Below, in pieces: positions 1 to 13,038 of a DNA stretch of 64,000 bases. This DNA comes from Diphasiastrum complanatum (Eukaryota > Streptophyta > Lycopodiopsida > Lycopodiales > Lycopodiaceae). The notes beneath the pieces are model-generated. The model was not told where the DNA came from, did no database searches, and saw nothing but the letters and a program-made list of their open reading frames with translations. The stretch lies in the NCBI GenBank assembly GCA_029204225.1, contig CM055092.1, positions 18,717,222 to 18,781,221 of the forward strand, read 5' to 3'. A program made the translations under genes and the position numbers. Within the stretch, counting starts at the first letter, position 1; the number at the start of each line of letters is the position of its first letter.

Positions 1-1513
1 ATGGAAAGAGAGTATTCCTCTCTGATCAAGAATCAGACATGGTCATTAGTCGAAGCTCCTATTGGTTGCAATATTATTGATTGCAAATGGATCTTTAAGA
101 TTAAATATAATGCCAACGGAGCAATTGATCGAAGGAAGGCTAGACTAGTAGCACGAGGATTCACCTAGATCCCGAATGTCGACTATAGTGAGACTTTTAG
201 TCCAGTCATCAAACATTCGTCGATCCGAATGCTCAGTTGCCTACCTTGAAGTACATCAACTTGACGTACAAATAGCCTATCTGAACGGAGTCATACAAGA
301 AGATATCTACATGATCCAGCCAGAAGGATACGTTCTGAAAGGCATGAAGAATCATGTCTGTAAACTCCACAAAGCAATGTACGGCTTGAAACAGTCTGCT
401 AGAGCTTGGTTTCAAAGGATCACATTCCTCATTGAACAAGGATTCAAACCAAGCACTGCTGATTGCAACGTTTATTCAAGGTCAGTGCAGCAATCTTTCA
501 TTATCATCACCTTGTACGTTGATGATATGTTGCTCTTCAGCAACAATACCAAAATGGTCAAAGATGCAAAAGAAATGTTGTTCTCAAGAGTCAACATGAT
601 TGATCTGGATGAAGCTCACTTCTGTCTTGGAATTCAAATCCACAGAGACAGAGCAAATCGACTGATTTACATCACTCAACAAAGGTATCTTCACAATGTT
701 CTTAACAGATACAATTTGATGAATTGTAAATTAGCTCACTCACCAATGGATCCATACCTGCATTTGTCAAAGGACCAATGTCCCCAGACCAAGCAGGAAG
801 AGGAGCAGATGAGAGAATATCCGTATCGATCGATATTTGGATCTCTCATGTACGCAATGGTCTGTACAAGACCAGATATCTCTTTTGATGTAAGCTCACT
901 CGGCCAATATATGGCTAATCCTGGAATTACCCATTGGAAGGCTCTTATTCAAATCATGAGATATATTTGAGCTACGATAGACCAGTGCATCTGCTATGGA
1001 GATGTCAGCAACGACAATCTTCATCAGCTCAGTGGCTATTCTGATGCAAGCTAGGGAGGAGATGTAGACAATCATAAATCCACATCTAGATTTACATTCT
1101 TCTTCAACGACGGTCCTATTTCATGGAACAGTCGTAAGCAAACCTCTATCGCACTTTCTTCTACTGAAGTAGAATACATTGCTTCTTCTCAATCTATTAA
1201 GGAAGCGCTTTGGTTGAGAAATTTGCTGTCAGACATCAAACTCTATCAGTACAGCCCTACAATTTTGTTTTGTGATAACCAAAGTGTTATTGCCTTATCG
1301 GCCAACCCTAGATTTCATTCTAGGAGTAAGCACATTGAGATCAAATATCGCTACATCAGGGGCAAGCTTCTCGACAGGGAGGTGAGCTTAACGTATTGTA
1401 GAACGCAGGACATGGTTGCAGACATTTTCACGAAAGCACTCGATATTAATGCACACAACAAATTTTGTGCATTGCTCAATTTGAAGATCAAGGCATTTAC
1501 GGATCTAGATTAA
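1..1513 (+). pseudogene. Ty1-copia reverse transcriptase and RNase H remnant
   Basis: This is the 3' part of a copia polyprotein; the element begins before the window. Frame 1 (1 to about 235) reads the RT N-terminus, including CKWIFKIKYN and KARLVARGF, with an in-frame TAG at 166-168. A frameshift near 238 moves to frame 2, which carries LDVQIAYLNG, YGLKQSARAW and the catalytic LYVDDMLLFS, and ends at TGA 968-970. The RNase H part follows with a second stop near 1051, then SSTEVEYIA, FCDNQSVIALS and SRSKHIEIKYR up to the TAA at 1511. The order is normal for copia RT-RNase H. Two nonsense codons inside the domain and one frameshift make it inactive. A purine tract and an LTR follow immediately, so this is the natural 3' end of the element. 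Confidence 0.93.
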
Positions 1514-1520
1514 GGGGGGG
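1511..1520 (+). other. Polypurine tract of the copia element
   Basis: TAAGGGGGGG lies between the pol stop codon and the first TG of the LTR. This is the usual position of the purine primer for plus-strand DNA synthesis. Confidence 0.8.
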
Positions 1521-2582
1521 TGTTGGATTTACTCCTTCTACTCTCCTAAATCCCATTTCTAGTCTGCCTTCATTCTTGCTGCATATTTGCTAACGTTGTC
1601 ATGTAGCTTGCATATTTACACACAAATTCGCACAGACGAATAAAAGGCGAAAGAATCACAAACTACGGTGACAAGCGAAAAGGGGACACTATTCTACAGA
1701 ATACCGAATGTGCCCTAAAAGCTAAGGCATCATGTAAGTCTTTCCCTAAGGCCATTCGTAAGAGTGACCCACTTTTTGCATCATCACCAATGTTCACTTC
1801 AGCACTGGCTTACGTCGCACCCTTTTTACGCTCACTCCATGTAGTTGTGCTAATAGATTGGACAACGATTGCAGCCACCCACGATCTCCTACAGACAACA
1901 CATCCACTCTGTACTTTCACATCTGCACACCTGTAATATTATGTATATATATTGGATATCATTCATGTATTCAACATAGAGAGAAGATGATGATGATCAG
2001 ATGATCAAGTGAGAGAAGAAGAGACTAAGAGAAGAGATTTCATTCTCATTACAGACAAAATAAGCTTAGTAGGGCACGCGTGTATTGTGCTCTGCCGCAT
2101 TATTAACTTGTATACATGATATACTTAATCTAATATAGCTCTTTGTTCTACATTCAGACCTGTGTTAATATTGTTATGCTTGTTCTTCATTTTATCTGAT
2201 CTTTCTATTTGCTCTTTCTAGTAATAGACGATCAACTTTTGGTTTTGTCTTTTGCGAATAATTCGCGACTAATTATCAGTCGAGCATAGTCTAGCTCTTC
2301 GTGAATCATTCACGATGGATAATTTGTCTTCCAATTCGCGACAAATTATTCATCTAGCACTTCATCCATTAAATGTTTGGCTACATAATCTAGAATGACT
2401 GTGATTTCTATCACTAAAGTTCTCTTCATTCTGATAGGCGTAGTCATGCTTACGAAGAGAGTCAAATAATTCATTCCGCTGCGCACGAACATTTTCTATT
2501 CAAGTTCGCTTCTCGTTCCTTTCTTGTTCGAGTTCGTTTCTCGTTCGTGTTTGTAATTTATTCTCCCCCTCTCTCTCCAACA
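1521..2582 (+). repeat. Copia 3' LTR, about 1,062 bp
   Basis: It begins TGTTGG directly after the purine tract and ends CCAACA, a perfect inverted terminus. It holds AT-rich TATA-like sequence near 1940-1960 and a purine-rich GAGAGAAGATGATG stretch after it. A diverged copy of the same family lies at about 11,900-12,908 in the opposite orientation; both share TAGCCAAACATT and AATAATTTGTCGCGAA on the corresponding strand. The 5' LTR is outside the window. Confidence 0.82.
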
Positions 2583-2819
2583 GGTTGGCCCATTGGATCC
2601 ATTGGCGCTGGTTCTGGTTCTGCCTCTTGTTGTGCAGCTGCTAATCTGGGAAGGTGTGATGCTTGATTTGTTGTCCTTCTTGCTATTGATCGTCCAGATT
2701 TCAGATTCATCCGATGGTGGGGTCCAAGGTAGTTGGATCTTGCTTTTACAATGGGATGCACTTTGGATCTTAAGCATATGATCAATCTGACTGGCCGAAA
2801 GTGAAATTTAGGCCTTTTA
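2583..2819. other. Unassigned spacer after copia LTR
   Basis: I see no gene here. The small open frames on both strands lack recognisable domains. It may belong to the repeat X copy that follows. Confidence 0.4.
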
Positions 2820-4790
2820 TGGTGGTTTTTCCTTGATAACTTCTTACTCCTTGCACTGATTGACTTGAGATTTTGACAGTAGCTGGATCTGGTGCAGATC
2901 TTTCCATTGATCTAGTGTGCGAGAGTTATCTTGTGTGAGGGTTGGTTGTGCGAGGATTTTTTAGCTGTTTTGTAGGTAAAAAACCTTGATATCTCTCAGA
3001 TCTTTGGGAAGTAACTATCGCAAGGATCACAGTAGCTGAATCTGGGTCAGATCTGACTCTGGAATTCTCTGCGAGGGTTAACTCCCGCACTAAGTGAATA
3101 TTTCACTATATGCTAGGGTTCAAAACCACTATTTTGGTTTGATCTTCACCAAATCTCTATACTAACTCTCGTAGGTTCACTGATGGAAATTGATATTCTG
3201 AATCGATTAAAATGGTCTGCGATAATTCTTACTGGAAGGATTTGTTGGTTCTTCACTTTTTAGTGATTTTTTAGCACTTAAACCCAATTTTTAGTTCACT
3301 GGAATCAAACTAACTCTCGCAAGCTCTTATGTGTCCTAGTCTCACTGAGATGGAACTTCAAAATTCTCTACAAGAGTTCTTGACCACTAGAACTGAAAAT
3401 TTTAGTGTCTGTGAGGGTTCTCTGGTACTTTCCCATCTTTTTTTCACTGAGAACTCTTGCACAAACACTTAGACATCAAACCAACTCTCGCAAGCTTCTC
3501 TGTGTCCTGGTCTCACTGAGATGGAACTTCAGAGGGCTTTGCGAGAGTTATGGTGAAGGTTTGCATTTTTTTGGATTTTTTTAAGGGTTTTTTGAATTTT
3601 TTATGGTTTTTCTCTGATTTTCACAATCTTCTTGGAACTAACTCTCGCAGGCTTCTATGCAGGTCTGGGACAGTACCTTGGAGCTGTTGCCAGTCATGCA
3701 AGGGTTAATTCTTACTGGTTTTGGAGATATTAAAATATGATGAGATTTTAGGCTCTTTTTCCCTCCAAAATGCATATTGGTGTGTTTTTTGAGTTTTTTG
3801 GCTGGTTGGTTTGGGTTTCAAGCCCTTAGAGGCTGTTCAGGGCGTCTTCTACCCTCTCACACCTCCTCTGCTAGCTATGAACAGTCCAAACATAGAAAAA
3901 TACTGAATACTAACTCTAAACACCCAAAAATCTACCTAAAACTACTCCAAAAAGCAATAAATAGCTAAAATGCAGCTATACTAGTTAGTGAAAAACCTAT
4001 CATCGACAACGGTGCCACTGTAGGGTCATCTATCTTCTGTAGTAGTAGCCCTCCCACCTGTCAACAAGGGTTAGATCACTGGATAAGCACCTAACTATGC
4101 ATAGATGCTACTTTTAGTTAGTTCCCTACTTTTTCCCTAACTCTACCACCACTAACACTACTTCCACTAACTCTACTCCCCTAAACTACCTTCATCATGA
4201 TTGTAGGTGAAAGGAAAGGGAAGATTAGAAGAGATTGAGAAGAGAAGAGAGGAAAAGAGAGATAGAGAGTGAGAGTGGAGGTTAGCTCAAATGCTCCTTA
4301 TGCTTGCTAATGGAGAAACATTAACTAAGACAACCAATAAACATGAAAATAGAAAGAAATGAAAAATACAATGATAAGCATTAGCAAGTAGTGAATAGCA
4401 AATGAGGATGCTTCTCTCCAAAAAGTGGTAGAGTTTCCTCCTCCTCATTAAGCATGGAAATAGAGTACAAATGGTGCCTTTTTATAAATGGGAAAGCCCC
4501 TTGTCCCAAAATCTTATTGGCTAATATTTACATTGATCCTATTCATTCATCTTGTACCCAACTTGATCCAAGGGATCACAAGATTCATGTGAGTCCAAAA
4601 ATGGATCCAACTCTAAAAAAGTAAACTCTAAGTTTAAAATTGACTTTGGGCCTCAAGTTTTATTTCAATTACAAAGGGGCCCAGTTATTTTATTTTATTT
4701 ACAACTTAACTTGCATGCTCATTGGCCCATGGGCTTATACGCGCAGGATGCCATGCCCTCGCAACACATTTTACTGGTCGATTTTATTTA
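2820..4790 (+). repeat. Dispersed repeat X, copy A (copia LTR/leader-like)
   Basis: This stretch matches, in opposite orientation, the two halves 51,336-52,440 and 45,060-45,393. Shared landmarks include CAAGCCCTTAGAGGCTGTT (near 3,819), GGCTTCTATGCAGG (near 3,650), the GAGGAAACTCTACC complement (near 4,430) and the ATGAGCA...GGGCC block near 4,650-4,720. In copy B the repeat lies directly upstream of a minus-strand copia gag, so it is probably the 5' LTR plus leader of that copia family. Copy A has no gag after it and is interrupted at about 4,800 by another LTR-like element. Exact ends were not resolved. Confidence 0.6.
3140..3700 (+). repeat. Degenerate ~170-bp tandem repeats
   Basis: The phrase AACTCTCGCA(A/G)GC recurs near 3,311, 3,483 and 3,639, and the two earlier occurrences are followed by TGTGTCCT(A/G)GTCTCACTGA. 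The spacing is about 155-172 bp. The inverse phrase GCGAGAGTT also recurs (near 2,929 and 3,541). The units are diverged and internal to repeat X. Confidence 0.6.
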
Positions 4791-4799
4791 TTTAGAATG

Positions 4800-5999
4800 T
4801 GTTGGGAGACTTAGAATTTGCTTTGCACAGGAACACAGATCATGCTACACAGTAATACAGACAGAAAATCACTCTCCTCAGCAAGCTCACATAGCAACTG
4901 TATTTCTCAAAATGAAATTACACTATATCATATAGTTGTTTACTCAGGCAACCCATGCATGACCCAGGTTGCCGTTGGCGGGATGCGTGTCCCGTCGACT
5001 TGCCTCATGGTGAGGCCAATTGATCCTTATCCACTGATAGGACCCACAGTACGGTATCGCGTTGGGCGCGCGAACTGCCCGCGACTTCCCTGCCTGCGGC
5101 CGCGCCTCCCTTCTGTGAAAACTATCAAATCAAGCTCTCCTGTGGATCGTTTTGAGCACGATCTGAGGCTTAGAGCAGGGTCGCCCTACTGAATCCATGA
5201 CTGTAGAGTGTTCAGTTAGGAAATTCCGTGGAGAAACGGTGATTTTAGCTCAACTTGACAAAGTGGCTTTTTCACCTTTTTACCGCAAATCTGCTAGGTT
5301 AACTGTCTGGAGACAAATCTCTGACATAAACCTCAAAATCTCTCCATGGCTGATTGACAGTGCGATTAGCTTCCTTCCTGTCCTTACGGCATCCAAAATG
5401 GTGCACCAACAGCGAAGAAATCACCAGTTATGTATAAAAACCGTAACCCCAAGTCCGGTTTCAATTTTCAGCTGGCTTCAAAATTGTCAATTTTTCACCA
5501 AATTTTTCCCTGTCTGATGCTATGCACAGGCTAATAATCCCTCTGCTGAGCTTAGCAAGCCTCTATAAATTAGAAACCGTGCACTAGTGCTTCTCTTTCC
5601 GTCTTCAACCCGCCATAAAACCCCGAACTCTCAGAAGACAGTTCTCCCGAATCTCTCTTCAACGGCGACACTGTACTGTGTACACTCCCTGTACGGCTAT
5701 GATAGCAACTTAGAATCTGCTTTGCACATGAACACAGATTATGCTACACAATAACACGGACAGAAAATCACTCTCCTTAGCAAGCTCACATAACAACTGT
5801 ATTTCTCAAAATGAAATTACATTGTACATATAGTTGTTCACTCAAGCAACCCATGCATGATCCAGGTTGCCGTTGGCGGGACGCGTGTCCCATCGACTTG
5901 CCTCGTGGCGAGGCCAACTGATCCTTATCCACTGATAGGACCCACAGTACAGTAACACAGTGATTCTAACTTTAATTCTAACTGGGAATACCCCCAACA
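4800..5999 (+). repeat. LTR-like element with TGTTGGG/CCCAACA ends
   Basis: The segment opens TGTTGGGAGACTTAG and closes TACCCCCAACA, so its ends are inverted complements as in a solo LTR. Inside, about 245 bp (4,808-5,053) recurs at 5,706-5,951 with roughly 90% identity by eye; both begin ACTTAGAAT(T/C)TGCTTTGCAC and end at ATAGGACCCACAGTAC. A GC-rich stretch with GCGGCCGC sits near 5,095-5,105. No clear target duplication is visible, and no purine tract or primer site flanks it. The duplicated blocks could instead be the two LTRs of a short non-autonomous element. Confidence 0.45.
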
Positions 6000-6709
6000 A
6001 CTTCTGATCTCTGGAACAACCATCAATAGTGCACTTGGTTCAGTAGGTTGTTAGACATAACTAAACATTCACCTCTCAGTTTAGTAGTCACTGGTTAACC
6101 GTGAGTTGAAAACTATAAGACCCCCGTTATGAGGAGAAGCCATAATTGAGCACGGTTGTTAGTACGGGGTCTAATGTGCGACCATGATGGTTATGAGACG
6201 GTTGCATTGCATAGCAGGAAGTCCAAGGGGTTCGAGGGGCAGAGCCCCCCGAGAAAGAGGGGGTCTGGAGAGCGGCCGGCGGGGGTTTGGGAGGCAGATC
6301 CCCCCAACGGTAGGGTCCCGGCCCGGACGGTATGGCCTCTTCATCATCTGGCCTTCCGACTCCTTATGCGAAAACACACTTTTGGTGTTTTGCATCCTTT
6401 TTGGCACTTGGCTGTTCACTCTCTCTAATGGTGGTCGCTACTATATAACTACCACATTGAAAAGCGTTCCTCAGCAGTTGGAGCATTCTGTTTATTGTAG
6501 ATCAGTCATCCAGAGTCTATTCGAGATCGTCATTGAAGCCCTTCTCCAGGGTGCACGGATTGGATAGCACCATCATCTTATGTATTGGCTTTAATATCAG
6601 ATTTTCATATTCGAGTTTATTATTTCTTGTCTATGCTTAATTCAATTGTCAATTATAATAGGTTGGACTATTGGCCATGACTTAATTATAATTATATTCA
6701 ATTGAGCAG
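6000..6709. other. Gene-free repeat-like spacer
   Basis: I find no coding region. The stretch at 6,225-6,340 is GC-rich with short inverted words such as GGGGCAGAGCCCCCC, and CTATATAA occurs at about 6,442. This resembles an old LTR promoter region, but no termini could be defined. Confidence 0.3.
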
Positions 6710-7240
6710 TTATCGGTGGTGGTTTGGGTCTTGTTGACAGTCTTTGTAACAATGTCCATAATTGCATTCCCGACAGAATGGAATAAACTTTCCTTTATTC
6801 GGACATTCAGTTTTGTGAATTTCTCCACATCTAAAGCATCCAAGTGGTGCTCTAGCCCACTGTCTAGACTGTTGTTGTTGCACAGCAACATAGATAGCAT
6901 ATTGCTCTGAAGGACCAATATCTTGATCAATATTGTAATTCCATTGCTCATTACCACTCGAAGATTCTGGTACCATCATATTCGCAGAAGGAACATGTTG
7001 TACTGGAGGAGTTGGCAAAGCTAATCATTCTAAATATCCAAGACCTTGGGGCTTACCATCTAGTGTCTTCCAATTTGGATTATCTTTATATTGATATTTA
7101 GCATATATGTGCTGAATAACACGAGGATTAAATGAGCACAAAATTGTATCATGTACAGTGAAATTCCATAGATGGCAATAAGTATCTTTCACACGTCGTT
7201 TCAATGTTGGACACTCATTTATGGTGTGATTCTAGAAACA
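6710..7240 (-). pseudogene. Gag-like zinc-knuckle remnant
   Basis: The minus strand encodes a proline/glutamine-rich stretch followed by CFRCGEIHKTEC, a perfect C-x2-C-x3-H-x4-C zinc knuckle, and then a second Cys/His cluster FCRECNYGHCYKDC. Upstream in the same strand, after a stop at about 7,022, the frame includes NHTINECPTLKRR and DNPNWKTLDGKP. The arrangement resembles a retroelement nucleocapsid region, but I cannot assign a family. No protease or RT follows on this strand. At least two stops interrupt the frame. Confidence 0.5.
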
Positions 7241-7401
7241 AGAATTTATCGTAATCAATATCAAAATGTAATAGAATCTTTCAGAAATTTGACAATGGCT
7301 AGTTTTGACGAAAGTTGACTCGAAGAGGGTTCTTTCACTATTATTTTGGGTAAAAAAATCACATATCTGGTTGTTTTAGACAAATTTGGTAAAACTAACT
7401 T

Positions 7402-8900
7402 TCATCTGATTGACAATAGATATATCTGGACACTACGTGGAGAGTATGTGTCCCACGGAGTGTCAAAGTAATGTCTCTTACTTCCAACCGATTTCTCCTT
7501 TATTGTTCCTATTGGCAAGTATCTTCCCTTCTTCATCTTCTTTTTCCAAAATTGTGGGAAGTCTTTTGATGCTTTCACCACTTGTATGGTCTTCATCTTC
7601 ATACCTATGCATCTCATCAAAGATCACATCTTTGCTTATGTGAATCTTGTTCATTACAGGATCAAAACACCTGTACGCCTTCGTCCTCTCATCATAACCG
7701 ACAAAGATACACTTGATTGCTTTTGCATCAAGTTTCTTTCGCTCTTCCTTTGGCACATGTACATAGGCTCTACAACCAATGACACGAAACTTGTCGATTT
7801 TTGGCTTTATTCTTGTAAATGCTTCACATTTGGAACCGCAACTGTAGGGCTCCTGTTTTGCAAGAACGTTGTCGCACTGCACGCTTCCAACCAAAGTGAA
7901 TCGGTCAAGCCCATTTGCTTCATCATGGAGCGTGCACTCTCCATAATAGTCCTGGTTTTTCTTTCAGCTACACCATTACTATGCGGCGTGTGTGATTGTG
8001 TGAATTGTCTTTTGATGTCGTGTTCCTTTCGAAAGTCTTCAAAATCATCAGATTTGTGTTTGCCCCCTCTATCAGATCTTAGCACTTTGATGCGTGCATC
8101 CAGTTGGTTCTCTACTAAAGTCTTAAACTCCTTGAAGCGAGCAAAAGCGTCAGATTTCTTCTTCAAGAAATAAATCCATGTCCTCCTTGATTAATCATCT
8201 ATGAAAGTCATAAAATAATATGTTTTTCCCAACGACATGGTCTTCATTGGGCCGCACAGGTCGCTGTGAATAAGTTTCAGCGGTTTCTTAGCTCTTGCAG
8301 CTCCACCTTTCTTGAATGTCTCCCTGTGATGCTTTTCCATGATGCATCATTCACATATTTTGATGATCATCCTACAATGCTGATAATCCTATTACCATCT
8401 TCAGCTTCGCCATCAATCTTAATCTCCCATAGTTCAACTGACCAAGTCGTCTGTGCCACAACTCAGATTGCGATGCTGCTAAAATAGCCAAACCATATTC
8501 TCTTGGTTTTGTAGCATCCAATTTATAAAGGCCACAGTTACTATCTCTATAACCTTTCGCTGCACTTTATGGTTGTGGTTCATATCCCTCATAAGGCATC
8601 CATCCTTGACAAATTCAACCTTAAGATGTTGATTTGCCATTACTCCAACAGAAAGCAAACTCTTCTTGAGTCTAGGAACATAAAGCACATTAGGGATATT
8701 CTTGATTATACCATCAGGATACTGCACAAGAATATTGTCAACACCCTGTATTTGACATTCCTCCCCATTGTCTTGACCTTGTCCCCATCATGGATTGGTG
8801 AGAATTTCTCAAACCAATCACGTTTTCCGGTCATATGCCTTGTGGCGCCTGAATCTATGAACCATCTGGCACCATCATCAACCTGGGATGCCAATGCCGA
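7402..8900 (-). pseudogene. Copia element 1 protease and integrase
   Basis: Reading down the minus strand: the aspartic protease motif WFIDSGATRHMTG near 8,860; YVPRLKKSLLSVG near 8,680; a GAG-pre-integrase motif LWHRRLGQLNYGRL near 8,460; then the integrase core with IHSDLCGPMK (first Asp), VLRSDRGG (second Asp) and NGVAERKTRT (Glu), all retained. The integrase C-terminal FVGYDERTKAYRCFDP runs to about 7,478. Frames change several times and stops occur, for example near 8,195 and 8,370. RT and RNase H are missing: homology ends near 7,402. The related gag lies upstream at 9,128-9,772. Confidence 0.88.
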
Positions 8901-8999
8901 TGAGAAGACACTTGTCTCGTCATCTTCCCCATCATCTTCTGCAATGTTGCCTTGTTGTTTCATCTTTCCCGCCTTTATGTCCGCTTCTTCTTGTAACAC

Positions 9000-9772
9000 T
9001 CGCGTGCCCAATGACCCAGTTTGTGGCAATAGTAACATTTTTCTTTCTTCTTCTTTTTGGCCTTCGATGACGACTCTCCCTCGTCGTCATCATCCTTGGA
9101 TTTCTTGGGAATCCTTTTCCATCCTTTTTACTTGCCTTTAGCAATCAAAGCTTGATCCTCCTGTGGGGTTTGCCTTGACTTCACCACTTCGTGTCGCTGC
9201 TCTTCTTGCAACATGATTCCGTGGAAGTCTTCAAAAGTAGGCAATCTCTCCCTCGAAGCGATGCCACTCACAAACATCTTTAGCCCTTCCGAGACACCGC
9301 TCATAGTGGTATGTACCAATTCAACGTCCCTAATTGGTTCTCCAATTGCCACAAGTTGATCTCTCAGCTCCTTTATCCTGGTGAAGAAAGATCCCATTGA
9401 TTCGCTTTCTTCCATCCTAATTGCGTTCAATCTCGACTTCAAGAACAGGGCTCGAACTGGATTGCAAGATTGAAATTGCATTCTAAGAGCTTCCCAAGCT
9501 CCCCTAGCTGTTGTGGCATCACTTATATGGGTGATCACATGGTCTTTCACTGAAAGATTGATCAAGGACAATGCTCTCTGCGCCTTTTTATCAAAGGCCC
9601 TCATGTCACCTGGAGTGGTATTTGGCTGGACTTCAATATCCGCCACGATCTCCCATAACTCTTTCTCCAACAAAATGCCCTTCATTTTGAATTTCCAGAT
9701 GTTGTAGTTAGAAGCCCCATCAAGTTTGCTTGCATCGCCCAAAATTGCCTCATTGATGTTTGCCATTTCCAA
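9000..9772 (-). pseudogene. Copia element 1 gag
   Basis: The frame starts at ATG 9,772 (MEMANINEAILGDASKLDG) and contains the copia UBN2/retrotran_gag core: NYNIWKFKMKGILLE, WEALRMQFQS, MEESESMGSFFTRIKELR and GIASRERLPTFEDF. It is open for 214 codons to 9,128. A frameshift follows, and the CCHC zinc knuckle CYYCHKLGHWAREC is then read in another frame around 9,000-9,045. Gag normally packages the element RNA in cytoplasmic particles. This copy is close to intact apart from that frameshift. Confidence 0.9.
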
Positions 9773-11025
9773 ACTGCTTGAAACTTCACCTGTAGGCTAA
9801 AAAGTGTATGCCGAAGCCAATCGTGATGTCAAAAAGAAAAAAATAATGACCTGCAATTTTTGGCTTACCAGGCCACCCGCCGCTCTTTCGCCAAATTGAA
9901 AGCCAAACTGGCGTCGCTTTTCGAAATGCTTCTCATCACCAACTCCCAGCTACATGCCCAGTGGAATGGTGAAATCACTTTTGGTGCGTTCCGAACACTT
10001 CTCTACGGCAATCACTATGTTTTGGCATACCGTACTTGCAGGTATAGTCAGAGTGCCCTTCGTTTGGAGGCTATAGCCTTTTGTTTGGCCAAAATAGGCT
10101 AAAGGAGGTGAAAATAAGGGCACTTTGAATTTTTGAACTGTTTCTTCAGTGTGAAGAAACTTCACCCTTCAAAAACTTGGGACCCAACAATTACTTCAGT
10201 TTGAAATTTTTTAATGAAATGAAGGCCTATTTTGCCTTTCAGTTCTTCAAGGCCCTTTCAAAGCCCATCTGAAGGTGGTCCTCCATCCTGTGGCCTACGT
10301 TCCTCCCTGGGTTTACAATCCTCACCGTTGATTCTTTGAGGATCAGATCCTACATCAACAAGAGATTTTTGTGCACTCAAGCTTGCACTTCCATACACTG
10401 GCGCCTTCAAAGCACCAAGTCTTCACTATGGATCAGCGCGTGCGAGCCTCCATGGCTTCTCAAGCTGGTTTCAGCTATGTGAAAGGGTTTTTTTTCCACT
10501 TTGCTGCTACTCAAAATCTGCCCACGCTTCTCAATCTGTGCGCGGCCGTCCACGGTCGATTGCTAGATCTCTTCCCACACCAGGGCGCCCAAACGCACAC
10601 ATTTATAGCTTTGAACAAAGTTTTGTGCTGAGAAAAATCTTGATTACAACTCCTCCAAACCTTGGCTTCCAAGGAATACACCTTTCTTGAGACTTTCTTC
10701 AGTCCTTTTCAGAATTTCTTTGAGCAGCTATCTATGATCCCTCTAAGGTCGTCCAACAACAAGCAATTTTCTGCACCAAACCGCTCTTCAAACGATGTTC
10801 GATTGGATTCAAACCAATCACAAACGTCAAGCAACCCTCCAGAAGAATTTTCAGCTTCAATCTTTGTTTGCCTTCTGATTCAGCTGACAATTCCCTGTCT
10901 CTGAATGCTTTTTACAGTTTCGAGTCATTCCATGAATCTCCACAAACTCAATTTTGTGCATCCTAGCCGACAAACCGTCGTGAATTCGCAGCTCTCTGTT
11001 CTTGTCCGGTGATTGTAGCCACCAA
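9773..11025 (-). other. Long untranslated leader of copia element 1
   Basis: About 1.25 kb separate the primer-binding site from the gag ATG. Open frames on the + strand (10,371-10,631 and 10,662-10,904) have no recognisable domain. The leader resembles that of copia element 2 (14,034-15,237): both contain TTTTTTAATGAAAT followed by GAAGGC(C/T)TATTT. The two elements are therefore relatives with unusually long leaders. Confidence 0.6.
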
Positions 11026-11039
11026 GGGCTTTGATACCA
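11026..11039 (-). other. Primer-binding site of copia element 1
   Basis: The minus strand reads TGGTATCAAAGCCC, one base different from the usual plant initiator-Met primer site TGGTATCAGAGC. It sits between the LTR and the leader. Confidence 0.75.
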
Positions 11040-11294
11040 AGTTAAGAAAGCAGTTTAAAAATCCGACCAGATCAATCACCACAGCACAACGTCAAGTGCA
11101 ATAAGACAAGACAACATAATTGCTCTCCACAAACTGTATATCCAACTGATAAGCAAGTACAAAAATAAAGTTGCTTAAAAAGCACTCAAAGGCCTCATAA
11201 AAGAAAGACGACCTGATAATTCTAGAACTGAGCACGCGTGGTGCCGTCGAAATAAGAAAGCACTGTATAAGTCGATCATTGCTATTTTAACTCA
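11040..11294 (-). repeat. 5' LTR of copia element 1
   Basis: On the minus strand the segment starts TGAGTTAA, just after the integrase of copia element 2 breaks off, and ends TTAACT next to the primer-binding site. Inverted TGAGTTAA/TTAACT ends support an LTR of about 255 bp that has lost its final CA. No matching 3' LTR was found near 7,400, so the element is truncated. Confidence 0.55.
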
Positions 11295-11895
11295 CTCGGC
11301 ATCCAAATACTCGCAATCCATCCATCTTAGGCTTCTTACCACTGAATGCCTCCTCGGGTGTGCGATTACGTACAACAACTGTAGGGCTTCTATTTTGCAA
11401 GAACACAGAATTCTTGATAGCTTCATCCCAAAAAGAATCAGTAACTCCCATACGTGTCATCATTGCCCTAGCTACTTCAACAATGGTACGATTCTTTCTT
11501 TCAGCTACCCCATTTTGTTGAGGTGTATCAACCTGTGCAAACTCATGTTTAATGCCACGCTCCTTGCAAAAGTCAATAAAAGATGTGGAACGATACTCAC
11601 CACCACGATCTGACCTAAGTATCTTGATCTTAGCACCTAACTGATTTTCCACCAATGCTTTGAAGCTTTGAAACATCCAAATGTGTCAGACTTCTGCTTA
11701 ATGGTGTAGATCCAGATCTTTCATGAGTAATCATCAATGAAAGTTAGAAAATAAAATGCTCCACCAATAGACATTACCTTCATTGACCCACATAGGTCAG
11801 AGTGTATCAACTCAAGCACTCGTCTTGCCCTTGTTGCTCTTTCTTTGTTGAACTTATTCTTATGTAACTTGTCTAGCACGCATCCTTGCAAATGG
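11287..11895 (-). pseudogene. Copia element 2 integrase fragment
   Basis: The minus strand encodes an integrase core with LIHSDLCGSMK (near 11,805), ILRSDRGGEYRS, HEFAQVDTPQQNGVAERKNRT and FLQNRSPTVVVRNRTPEEAF, ending abruptly in DGLRVFGCR where the LTR of element 1 begins. The catalytic Asp, Asp and Glu are present. A stop codon lies near 11,730. The abrupt end is best explained by insertion of element 1 followed by loss of the rest of element 2. Confidence 0.88.
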
Positions 11896-11899
11896 ACTC

Positions 11900-12908
<1,009 letters not shown>

Positions 12909-13038
12909 ATACCAACAGATAATAGACTCTTATGAAGACTAGGAACATACAACACATTTTCAATTACATTCACTGTCCATCAAGAAATCGAATAGGCACT
13001 ACACCAACTCCATGAATTTGGCACTCATCACCATTCGC

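Noticed and set aside
5197-5517. 106-codon open frame on the + strand
   Set aside because: It lies inside the LTR-like element, with no recognisable motif or conserved counterpart.
10371-10904. Two open frames of 86 and 80 codons
   Set aside because: They lie in the untranslated leader of copia element 1, antisense to it, and show no domain or homologous frame in the leader of element 2.
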